Source: CAMBDR01 sp046597185 (GTDB lineage Bacteria > Pseudomonadota > Gammaproteobacteria > Burkholderiales > Burkholderiaceae_D). From it: a stretch of DNA of 6,694 nt. The notes under the pieces were generated by a model. The model was not told where the DNA came from. It worked only from the letters and a program-made list of their open reading frames with translations, and did not search any database. The position numbers and the translations under genes are program-made. This document shows positions 1-6,395 of the stretch, in pieces; the stretch's first letter is position 1, and the number at the start of each line of letters is the position of its first letter. The stretch lies in the NCBI GenBank assembly GCA_046597185.1, contig JBKJLF010000406.1:1-6694 (forward strand), given 5' to 3'.

Positions 1-191
1 ATTTTCACAATAATTTAACAACGATTAATATATCAACAAGAGTGATGCAATCTTGTTTTATGGCATTAACACACGGCTGGCATTCACGATTTTTCAAGTC
101 GGCAGTGCATTCCAACCAGTTGATTTATATGGATATTTTACTTAAGTAAGTGCCATTCGGGTCTGCCCGCAATTTACCCCGATTAACCTTA
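1..191. other. AT-rich intergenic end of window, no gene seen
   Basis: This stretch lies downstream of the hsdR stop codon and is clearly richer in A and T than the coding DNA beside it. I see no credible reading frame. It contains a perfect 12-bp palindrome at 138-149 (TTACTTAAGTAA). It also has a weak AT-rich hairpin with arms ACAAGA at 36-41 and TCTTGT at 51-56 around a 9-nt loop, followed on the plus strand by TTTA. Either could be involved in ending transcription, but neither is a strong GC-rich terminator. The change in base composition suggests that the restriction-modification cassette ends near 192. Confidence 0.5.
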
Positions 192-2602
192 TCAAACCGC
201 CCATTCCGCACTCAAACCCTCAGCCTGCTGCAATACCGTCTGAATCGCCTCTTCCTGCTGATCCGGCGGATATTTATATTTGCGCAATATTCGCTTCACC
301 ATCAGGCGAAGCTTGGCGCGCACGCTTTCGCGCTGCGCCCAATCGACGCTGACGTTTTTGCGCAGGCTGTCGGTGAGTTCTTGCGCGATGATTTTCAAAG
401 TGGCGTCGGAGAGTTCGCGCACCGCTGCTTCATTATCGGCCAGCGCATCATAGAAGCGGATTTCGTCATCCGACAAACCGAGCGCTTCGTTGCGGTTGGC
501 CGCTTCCCGAAATTTATGCGCCATCTGGATCAATTCTTCCATCACTTGCGCGGTTTCGATGGAGCGGTTTTGGTAGCGCCGGATCACCTCGGCCAACATC
601 TCGGAAAACTTTTTGTTCAGCACCACGTTACTGCCAAACTTGCTCTTGATTTCGCCAGCCAGCAGCCGCTCCAGCAGTTCCACCGCCAGATTGCGTTCCG
701 GCAGGTTGCGCACTTCGGCCAAAAAGGCGTCGTCCAGCAGGCCAATATTCGGTTTATCCAAGCCCACCGCATGGAAGATATCGACCACCTGTTCCGACAC
801 CACCGCCGCGCCAATAATCTGCCGGATCGCCAGTTCGCGCTCGGCATCGGTCAGGCTGGCGGCGCTGTGTTCGCGCTTGCTGATCAATACCTCAATCGCC
901 TGAAAAAACGCCACTTCTTCGCGCACCGTGCGCGCTTCGTCCAGCGTGCAACAGAGCGAAAATGCGCGGCTCATCGCCAGCGCATGGTCGGCCCAGCGCT
1001 GTTTGCCGTCTTTGTGGCCCAGCACATGGTTGGCGGCCCCGGCCAGTACCTTGTGCCCGCCGTGCAAAAAATGCGCGTAGTCAAAACCATGCAGCATGGC
1101 GCGCAAAATATCGAGCTGTTCCGCCAGCACGGCGTAAGCTTCGTTGGCATCCACCGTGGGGCGGCCCCGGCCCTGGCTGGCGCTGTATTCCTTGAGTGCG
1201 TGTTTCAAATCATTGGCAATGCCGATGTAGTCCACCACCAGCCCGCCTTGCTTGTCCTTGAACACGCGGTTAACCCGCGCTATGGCCTGCATCAGGTTAT
1301 GCCCTTTCATGGGCTTGTCCACATACAGGGTATGCACGCAGGGCGCATCAAAGCCGGTTAGCCACATATCGCGCACAATCACCAGCTTGAGCGGGTCGTC
1401 CGGGTTTTTGAAGCGCTTTTCCAGCGCTTTTTTGGTTTGGCCAGTGTAAATGTGCGGGCGCAGCAGCGCTTTGTCGCTGGCGGAACCGGTCATGACGATT
1501 TTGATTGCGCCCTTGGCCGGGTCAAGGTCGTGCCAGCTTGGGCGCAGCTTGACGATTTGATCATATAAATGCACGCAAATGTCGCGGCTCATCGCCACCA
1601 CCATGGCTTTGCCGCTTTGCGCTTTGGCGCGCTCTTCAAAGTGCGCTACCAAATCTTGCGCCACGCTGGCGATGCGCGGGTCGGCCCCGACCATTTTTTC
1701 CAGCGCGGCCCATTTGCTTTTTAGCTGGGCTTGCTGGTTGCCGTCTTCATCTTCGGACAATTCGTCCACTTCCGCATCCAGATCGTCCAGCTTGGCTTCG
1801 ACCAGGCCCAGTTTGGCCAGGCGCGATTCATAATAAATCGCGACCGTTGCGCCGTCTTCCTGGGCTTGCTGCATGTCGTACACATGAATATAGTCGCCAA
1901 ACACGGCGCGGGTGTCGCGGTCTTGGCTGGAAACCGGGGTGCCGGTGAAGGCGACAAAGGTGGCATTGGGCAAGGCGTCGCGCAGGTGTTGCGCGTAGCC
2001 AACCTGGTAGCCCTTGGCGTCGCCCTTGAACTTGGCTTCAAAGCCGTATTGGGTGCGGTGCGCTTCGTCGGCTATTACCACGATGTTGCTGCGGCTGGAG
2101 AGGATTGGGAAGCTGTCTTCGTCGTCATCCGGCAAAAATTTTTGGATGGTGGCAAACACGATGCCGCCCGATGGCCGGTTGGCCAGTTTCACGCGCAAAT
2201 CGCCCCGGCTGGTGGCCTGCACCGGCTGTTCGCGCAGCAGGTCTTGCGCCAGTGAAAAGACGCCGAATAATTGCCCGTCCAGATCGTTGCGATCGGTAAT
2301 GATGACGATGATTGCACTGGCACGCCACCCACCAGCAGGCGGTGAAAATGGCGGTTGGCGGCCAGCATGACCGGGGTGCCCAAGTCCATTACCTGCTTTA
2401 CGGCGTCCTCGCGCGCGGCGGCGGGTATGGCCGGGTTCAGGCGCGCAATGGCGCTGCGCAGGTGCTCAATTAGGAGCGGCTGCGTGTAATGCGTGCGCTC
2501 GGGCGCTTCGCCATCCGGGGCCAGGGCCGTGCCTTTGATGGATGAATAGCCGATTTCGCGCAGCCAGCCGAGGGCTTCTTGTTCGAGTTGGTCTTCGGTC
2601 AT
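192..2602 (-). pseudogene. hsdR: Type I restriction endonuclease subunit HsdR, broken by internal deletion and frameshift
   Basis: HsdR is the motor and nuclease subunit of type I systems: it translocates DNA using ATP and cuts far from the recognition site. Here it is split. The start at 2602 (MTEDQLEQEALGWL) lies 9 nt after the hsdS stop and gives a normal HsdR N-terminus for about 97 residues, up to VPVQ. That frame then runs into nonsense and stops at 2189. From about 2311 a different frame resumes true HsdR sequence (ITDRNDLDGQLF) and stays open to the stop at 192. It contains a DEAH box (about 2058-2069), a TGTP helicase motif and the GFDAPCVHTLYVDKP and QAIARVNR motifs. Between the two parts I find no Walker A (GxGKS) and no PD-(D/E)xK nuclease segment in any frame. 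The remaining coding capacity is about 800 residues, against about 1,000 or more usual for the family. The product should not restrict. A GTG at 2222 could start a C-terminal fragment, but such a protein would still lack ATP binding. Confidence 0.9.
2307..2317 (-). other. Deletion junction inside hsdR
   Basis: On the minus strand the N-terminal frame reads VPVQ up to about 2312. The helicase frame reads IIVIITDRND from about 2312 onward. The switch from one frame to the other within about 10 nt marks the join. In intact relatives the missing segment between these points carries the nuclease domain and the Walker A motif. The exact endpoints cannot be fixed without an intact homologue, and I see no insertion sequence at the join. 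Confidence 0.8.
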
Positions 2603-2611
2603 GGCGTGGCC

Positions 2612-4000
2612 TTATGCGGTGGGGGCGGCGGTTGGCTCGGGTTCTGGCGTGGGGATGCGGAGTTGGCCGGAAATTAAGCGGGGGAGTAGGGTATCGCGTA
2701 GGGTGGCGAGGGTTTGGGCTTTCGCTCGATTTGCGATGATCTGCTCGTATATTGGGCGACAAATATCCTCGTATGCTTGGAGTACTGCGAATGGGGGACA
2801 AACTATTTGAATTTGCTTGAGATGCATCGGACCAAAGTTTTTTTGGACACTACCAGATGCCATGGATTCCAGCTTGTATTGGAACTCAGCGCCGTTCAAA
2901 AATTGGTAAATGAACGAAAATGCCGTTCTTTCTTCTACCGGGCGGAAGCGAATTACCGAAGTATTTAGCATTAAAGGTAAATGCTCTTGCCGGACGATCG
3001 CTGATCTACCCAGCGTACCGGAGGTTGATACGACAATATCCCACGGTGCCAAATGGAAATGTGCGTATTTCCCGTTTGCCTCTTCGTCAGCAATACGATT
3101 CGCGGTTTCCAATAATAAGTCACCGTCGCGGATGCAACGGATATTGATGAAGCGAGTGCCGTGATCGGAATTTGTGTACTGCCAATTTCGTATTCCCGGC
3201 CCCTCCTTAAAATCCATTACTTCGCACAATGGCACTACCGTCCAGCCTACTGGCACCGCCCCCAACGCAGACTCAACCAAGCGATCAGGAAACAGCGCAG
3301 CGGTTGCTTCATCCATACCTTCCGGCTGCTGACCAGCTTGCTTGGCGCACACAGGGTCGAAATCGACGAACCATGACTTAAACAGCGCCTGTGCGATGGC
3401 TTCGAGGGTGGCGTTGGTTTCGCGTAGGAGGCCGATTCGGCTATCGATAACGCCTAATAAATCTGCAATGGCGTTTTGCGTCGTAAGTGGTGGGAGTGGG
3501 ACAACAAAAGATTCTATGTGAGCTTTGGTGATGGCCCTGCGAGAGCCGCCAGTATTAAATGACTCGATATAGGACTTGATTGTGGGGTGCGTAAGATAGC
3601 TAACCACATAGCCAGGATTTGCGATTTTCGGATTTAGCCGAATGATACAGACGTGTTGGTTTACACAAGCAGGAAGCGTTTTTTGCGGCACAAGGCAAGC
3701 TCGGCCAAACGTAATGCCATCGCCAGTGATGTTGAGTAAAATGTCGTTTTTTTCCAGCAATACGTTTTTTAATGCTCCAGCTTGGTCGTCGGTAATGAAC
3801 GCTAATCCTGTCTCAGAAAACTCTCGGTCAAAGACATTCTGACTCCGAACCAGTGCATAGTTTGTCCGCGTCTCTTGATAGTTTGCTTGGCCGCCTGTTG
3901 GTGTCGCACCCGAACCTATCTTGGTGCACAGTGCTTTTAAAGCCGATAGTGGCCACGAAGGCGGGCAGGTAATCGGTGAGACTAGGTCTTCAGAACTCAT
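2612..4000 (-). CDS. hsdS: Type I restriction-modification specificity subunit HsdS
   Basis: This is the DNA-recognition subunit (462 aa) that directs HsdM, and normally HsdR, to a bipartite target. It has the usual two-repeat layout. Target recognition domain 1 spans roughly residues 10-170 and ends in the VPLPPLTTQNAIADLL type segment. A central helical spacer covers about 175-245, with ALFKSWFVDFDPV at 206-217 and GMDEATAALFPDRL. Target recognition domain 2 spans about 250-405, and a distal conserved helix (RAKAQTLATLRDTLLPRLISGQL) closes the protein at about 425-447. A short Pro/Thr/Glu-rich tail follows. The ATG at 4000-3998 lies inside the last codons of hsdM (11-nt overlap), so translation is probably coupled. 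Length is normal and no break is seen. Both recognition domains look more AT-rich and use more A/T-ending codons than the conserved helices, which is common where such domains are exchanged. The recognised DNA sequence cannot be predicted from this alone. Confidence 0.95.
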   Translation of the reverse strand: MSSEDLVSPITCPPSWPLSALKALCTKIGSGATPTGGQANYQETRTNYALVRSQNVFDREFSETGLAFITDDQAGALKNVLLEKNDILLNITGDGITFGRACLVPQKTLPACVNQHVCIIRLNPKIANPGYVVSYLTHPTIKSYIESFNTGGSRRAITKAHIESFVVPLPPLTTQNAIADLLGVIDSRIGLLRETNATLEAIAQALFKSWFVDFDPVCAKQAGQQPEGMDEATAALFPDRLVESALGAVPVGWTVVPLCEVMDFKEGPGIRNWQYTNSDHGTRFINIRCIRDGDLLLETANRIADEEANGKYAHFHLAPWDIVVSTSGTLGRSAIVRQEHLPLMLNTSVIRFRPVEERTAFSFIYQFLNGAEFQYKLESMASGSVQKNFGPMHLKQIQIVCPPFAVLQAYEDICRPIYEQIIANRAKAQTLATLRDTLLPRLISGQLRIPTPEPEPTAAPTA

Positions 4001-5543
4001 ACCCCAGCCCCCCCAACTTCTGCCGAATCACCGCATCCAATTCCGCCCCCTTAGCCATCTGCTCCCCCAGCTTTTCAGTGAGCTTTTGCATCTTGTCGGC
4101 AAAGGCTTCGTCGTCCTCTTCCACCTCTTCCGCGCCCACGTAGCGCCCGGGCGTGAGCACATGCCCATGTTCGCCAATTTCAGCCAGCGACACGCTGCGG
4201 CAAAAGCCTGCTATATCGGCATAGCTTTGCTCGCCTTCCCCCCGCCACGCCGCCACGGTAGCGGCGATGTTGGCTATCACTTCATCGGTAAATTCGCACT
4301 GCACCCGGCTGATCATGCTGCCCAGTTTGCGGGCATCAATAAACAGCACCTGCCCCTTGCGTGCTGCCGCCTTTTGCTTGGTCAAAAACCACAAACAAGC
4401 CGGAATTTGCGTATTAAAAAATAACTGCCCCGGCAGCGCGATCATGGTCTCGACCACATCCGCCTCCACCATGGCGCGGCGAATCTCGCCTTCGCTGTTT
4501 TGGCTGGAACTTATGCTGCCATTGGCCAGCACAATGCCCGCGCGCCCGCCAGGTTTGAGGTGAAACAGCATGTGCTGCAACCACGCATAGTTGGCATTGC
4601 CTTGCGGCGGCGTGCCATATTCCCAGCGCGGGTCCCCTTCCAGGCTGCCATGCCACCAATCACTAATATTAAAGGGCGGATTGGCCAGCACAAAATCGGC
4701 GCGCAGGTCGGGGTGTTGGTTGCGGATAAAAGTGTCGGCAGGTTCGCGCCCAAAGTTAAAATCGATGCCGCGAATCGCCAAATTCATGGCCGCCAGCCGC
4801 CAGGTGGTGGGGTTGGCCTCCTGCCCGTAGATGCTAACATCGCCCAGCTTGCCGCCGTGCGCTTCAATAAACCGTTCCGACTGCACAAACATGCCGCCCG
4901 AGCCGCAGCACGGGTCATACACCTTGCCATGGTGCGGGGCCAGCACCGCGACCAGGGTTTTAACGATGGAGGCAGGCGTATAAAACTGACCGCCGCGCTT
5001 GCCTTCGGCACTGGCAAACATACCAAGGAAATATTCGTACACCTGCCCCAGCACATCCCGCGCTTTGCTGGCATCGACCCCAAAGCCGATTTGTGACACC
5101 AAATCCACCAGTTCGCCCAGTTTGCCATCGGGCAATTGCGCCCGGCCATAGCGTTTATCCAAAATGCCTTTCAGCTTGGGGTTTTCGGCCTCGATCAGGG
5201 TCAGCGCATCATCAATTTGTTTGCCGATGGTGGCTTGCTTGGCATGCGAGCGCAGGCTCTCCCAGCGCGCCGCTTCCGGCACCCAGAATACATTCACTTC
5301 CCGGTAATAATCGCGGTCTTCCAGTTCAACGGCCAACAGTTCTGCATCAACATCATGCAAAAAATAGTCGTCCTGCGGGTCGGCAAAGCGGCGGGTGAGT
5401 TCAGCGCGGCGGTTTTGAAAGGTGTCGGAGATGTATTTAACAAAAATCAGCCCCAGCACCAGATGTTTGTATTCGGCAGCGTCCATATTGGCGCGCAGTT
5501 TGTCCGCTGTGGCCCACAGCGTTTTCTTCATATCGTCTATCAT
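3990..5543 (-). CDS. hsdM: Type I restriction-modification DNA methyltransferase subunit HsdM
   Basis: HsdM transfers a methyl group from S-adenosylmethionine to adenine N6 within the site chosen by HsdS, normally as an M2S1 enzyme. Counting from the start at 5543 it has 517 residues, normal for the family. An N-terminal HsdM domain (KKTLWATADKLRANMDAAEYK, residues 6-26) comes first. RGGQFYTP follows at about 183-190, the cofactor-binding DPCCGSGG at about 210-217, and the catalytic NPPF of N6-adenine methylases at about 288-291. A helical C-terminus ends in KLGGLGYEF. The frame opens further upstream, with an ATG at 5582, but that has no ribosome binding site. The ATG at 5543 is preceded by GGGAAG (5548-5553), and an ATG at 5531 (MKKTLW) is also possible. 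The gene overlaps hsdS by 11 nt. A run of seven G lies three to six codons before the stop (4008-4014), and the last part is duplicated at the window's right end. It looks fully functional. Confidence 0.96.
   Translation of the reverse strand: MIDDMKKTLWATADKLRANMDAAEYKHLVLGLIFVKYISDTFQNRRAELTRRFADPQDDYFLHDVDAELLAVELEDRDYYREVNVFWVPEAARWESLRSHAKQATIGKQIDDALTLIEAENPKLKGILDKRYGRAQLPDGKLGELVDLVSQIGFGVDASKARDVLGQVYEYFLGMFASAEGKRGGQFYTPASIVKTLVAVLAPHHGKVYDPCCGSGGMFVQSERFIEAHGGKLGDVSIYGQEANPTTWRLAAMNLAIRGIDFNFGREPADTFIRNQHPDLRADFVLANPPFNISDWWHGSLEGDPRWEYGTPPQGNANYAWLQHMLFHLKPGGRAGIVLANGSISSSQNSEGEIRRAMVEADVVETMIALPGQLFFNTQIPACLWFLTKQKAAARKGQVLFIDARKLGSMISRVQCEFTDEVIANIAATVAAWRGEGEQSYADIAGFCRSVSLAEIGEHGHVLTPGRYVGAEEVEEDDEAFADKMQKLTEKLGEQMAKGAELDAVIRQKLGGLGYEF
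4008..4014 (-). repeat. G7 homopolymer tract at the hsdM 3' end
   Basis: Seven consecutive G on the coding strand (C7 on the plus strand) cover the KLGG codons near the end of hsdM. The hsdS start lies 7-8 nt further on, in the +1 frame relative to hsdM. Losing one G would turn the end of hsdM into K-L-G-G-W-G followed directly by the hsdS initiator Met in frame. This is read straight from the sequence. Whether the tract actually varies is unknown, and seven is short for a phase-variable run. Confidence 0.7.
4009..4124 (-). repeat. Direct repeat, copy 1 (inside intact hsdM)
   Basis: These 116 bp match 6579-6694 in the same orientation at every position except 4062 (C) against 6632 (T). The difference is synonymous: GAG against GAA, both Glu. 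The repeat may be longer, because copy 2 is cut by the window end. It encodes the HsdM C-terminal helix from about residue 474 to 512. Confidence 0.95.
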
Positions 5544-5547
5544 GCAT

Positions 5548-5553
5548 CTTCCC
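5548..5553 (-). promoter_or_regulatory. Putative ribosome binding site of hsdM
   Basis: GGGAAG on the minus strand lies four nucleotides before the ATG at 5543. The spacing is short, but this is the only purine-rich site near the three possible starts (5582, 5543, 5531), so it favours 5543. Confidence 0.45.
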
Positions 5554-5669
5554 GGTGGTTTGGCGGCGGTAAAACTTTGCATGCATTATGGCTGACAATT
5601 TGCAGAAACGACGATACTGATCGAGGTGAATTAGTGGTTTGTTGCTTTTTGGTTGGTGGGGAGGCGAAT

Positions 5670-5684
5670 ACAGCCGGGGCACCC
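5670..5684. repeat. 15-bp direct repeat, copy 1 (ACAGCCGGGGCACCC)
   Basis: The same 15 bases occur again, in the same orientation, at 6381-6395. The starts are 711 bp apart and the sequence between the repeats holds exactly the two small genes and their promoter. The bases flanking the two copies differ. The length fits a target duplication, a recombination site or a shared protein or RNA site. The sequence alone does not decide between these. Confidence 0.8.
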
Positions 5685-5749
5685 TGGGTCAATAAACCAT
5701 TAACCCAATTGATGTGCAAAAAATTTAATGAGGGGGGGTATGGTCTTTG

Positions 5750-5769
5750 CGCTAATAATTCGCTAATAA
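5750..5769. repeat. Two 9-bp repeats CGCTAATAA at 11-bp spacing
   Basis: CGCTAATAA occurs at 5750-5758 and again at 5761-5769, with an 11-bp period close to one helical turn. The second copy covers the stop codon of the 40-codon gene. Two copies on the same DNA face could be a protein-binding site upstream of hsdM, but two short copies may also be chance. Confidence 0.4.
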
Positions 5770-5885
5770 AGTCGCCTAAATTTCTCCGCAATATCAGCCA
5801 ATTCCAGCATAAATTCGGCGGGGGCCATACGGCTTTTTTTATTACTGTGCGTAAGATAGGCCCGCTCAACCCGGATCTTTCTCAT
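5763..5885 (-). CDS. Small basic hypothetical protein, 40 aa
   Basis: I do not recognise this protein. The frame is open back to 5981, but the start at 5885 (MRKIRVERAYL) is strongly preferred because GAGGAG lies 7 nt before it at 5893-5898. The product has 40 residues with a basic N-terminal half (MRKIRVERAY, then NKKSR) and a probable amphipathic helix at the end (AEFMLELADIAEKFRRLY). It has no Cys and no membrane segment. The gene starts inside the end of the 147-codon gene and overlaps it by 20 nt, so the two are almost certainly co-translated. Its size and charge would suit a small nucleic-acid-binding or regulatory partner of the upstream protein, but this is speculation. Confidence 0.6.
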   Translation of the reverse strand: MRKIRVERAYLTHSNKKSRMAPAEFMLELADIAEKFRRLY

Positions 5886-6309
5886 GGTCAAACTCCTCAA
5901 AAATAACCTCGCCGCCTTTTGCGGCATGATGCATAGGAACGGTGGCGCGCGCAAAATTGCGACTGATACGCAAACCACCAACTATTACACTTTCGTCAAC
6001 TTCTGTCTCAGCAAAATGAGCACTACCAAGCCAAGCCAAAAGCTGTGGCAGGCTGTAGTTGAGTGTAGCCAAAAAATTAAAGATGTGCCGTCGTGCATCC
6101 GGCAAATTTGCTTTGTTTTCGGGTAAAAAACTGTAGTCGGTGGAAGAGGTGTCGCTGGTGTAACAGCACAAAATCATCCAACTCATTGCACCGGCTTCGA
6201 TAAGCTGAAGTTGAATGGGCGCATCGGTGAACTCGAAGATTCGCTCTGGTGAATCGAATAGCGAGCTCCAAGCTGTGGCGTTGTTTAGTTTTGTTGTTTT
6301 ATAAATCAT
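5866..6309 (-). CDS. Hypothetical protein, 147 aa, first gene of the small module
   Basis: I do not recognise this protein. The frame allows a start at 6339, but that ATG lies inside the -10 box of a good promoter (6338-6367). Translation should therefore begin at 6309 (MIYKTTKL), about 20 nt after the expected transcript start. The ribosome binding site there is weak. The product has 147 residues. A hydrophobic stretch in the first half (MSWMILCCYTS) is too short and polar for a clear membrane segment. A central LPDARRHIFNFLATLNYSLPQLLAWLG segment is probably helical. The C-terminus is acidic (GGEVIFEEFDHEKDPG). There is no signal peptide and no nuclease or helix-turn-helix motif that I can name. 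Base composition is lower in GC than hsdM and hsdR. It overlaps the next gene by 20 nt and sits between 15-bp direct repeats, which suggests a separately acquired unit. Confidence 0.65.
   Translation of the reverse strand: MIYKTTKLNNATAWSSLFDSPERIFEFTDAPIQLQLIEAGAMSWMILCCYTSDTSSTDYSFLPENKANLPDARRHIFNFLATLNYSLPQLLAWLGSAHFAETEVDESVIVGGLRISRNFARATVPMHHAAKGGEVIFEEFDHEKDPG
5893..5898 (-). promoter_or_regulatory. Strong ribosome binding site of the 40-codon gene
   Basis: GAGGAG on the minus strand lies 7 nt upstream of the ATG at 5885, inside the coding sequence of the preceding gene. It is the best Shine-Dalgarno match in the window. It is the main reason to believe the 40-codon gene and to reject the upstream in-frame ATG at 5981. 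Confidence 0.7.
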
Positions 6310-6337
6310 AATTTCACACGTTTTAACAATTTTCTGC

Positions 6338-6367
6338 ATTCTAATTGTTTGGCTTCGATTGTGTCAA
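6338..6367 (-). promoter_or_regulatory. Sigma70-type promoter of the small two-gene module
   Basis: A perfect -35 hexamer TTGACA (complement of 6362-6367) is followed after 18 nt by TAGAAT (complement of 6338-6343), which matches the -10 consensus at five of six positions. Transcription would start near 6331. The ATG at 6339 overlaps the -10 box, so this promoter decides in favour of the start at 6309. The promoter lies just inside the right-hand 15-bp repeat. It may also supply transcript to hsdM by read-through, since no strong terminator is seen between them. Confidence 0.65.
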
Positions 6368-6380
6368 GTTAAATTCTCAC

Positions 6381-6395
6381 ACAGCCGGGGCACCC
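6381..6395. repeat. 15-bp direct repeat, copy 2 (ACAGCCGGGGCACCC)
   Basis: This is identical to 5670-5684 and in the same orientation. It lies 13 bp upstream of the -35 box and so marks the outer edge of the small two-gene module. The identity does not extend convincingly beyond 15 bp on either side. Confidence 0.8.

Larger units (their letters stand above)
5544..5762 (-). promoter_or_regulatory. Leader region upstream of hsdM, promoter not fixed
   Basis: This 219-bp gap separates the 40-codon gene from hsdM and has no credible gene. Weak promoter-like pairs occur on the minus strand. One is TTGACC (5688-5693) followed after 16 nt by TATTCG, which would place the 15-bp repeat in the spacer. 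Another is a lone CATAAT near 5585-5590. None is convincing. An imperfect AT-rich hairpin lies at 5685-5707 (TGGGT/ACCCA outer arms) without a following U run. Open reading through this region in other frames looks accidental. hsdM may be expressed from here or by read-through from the upstream promoter. Confidence 0.4.

Noticed and set aside
150..1361. Long plus-strand open frame of about 400 codons
   Set aside because: It lies antisense to the continuous HsdR C-terminal frame, which has clear helicase motifs. Its product is low-complexity and rich in His, Phe and Gln, typical of a shadow frame in GC-rich DNA.
1731..2255. Plus-strand open frame of 174 codons
   Set aside because: It is antisense to the DEAH and TGTP helicase motifs of hsdR and shows no recognisable domain.
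4500..5096. Plus-strand open frame of about 198 codons opposite hsdM
   Set aside because: It is antisense to the cofactor-binding and NPPF motifs of hsdM and has no supporting ribosome binding site or domain.
5544..5582. hsdM start at the most upstream ATG (5582)
   Set aside because: It has no Shine-Dalgarno site, and the extra residues (QSFTAAKPPGRC) do not look like the usual HsdM N-terminus.
5685..5707. Rho-independent terminator after the small module
   Set aside because: The imperfect hairpin is AT-rich and is followed on the minus strand by GGGTG rather than a U run.
5540..5869. Minus-strand open frame of 109 codons between the small module and hsdM
   Set aside because: It overlaps the better-supported 40-codon gene and the hsdM leader, has no ribosome binding site, and its composition is not protein-like.
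5866..6339. Start of the 147-aa gene at the first ATG (6339)
   Set aside because: That ATG is part of the -10 box of a near-consensus promoter, so it would not be within the transcript.
5670..6395. Integron gene cassette with attC sites
   Set aside because: The 15-bp repeats lack the paired inverted core motifs (RYYYAAC/GTTRRRY) of attC sites, and no integrase is present.
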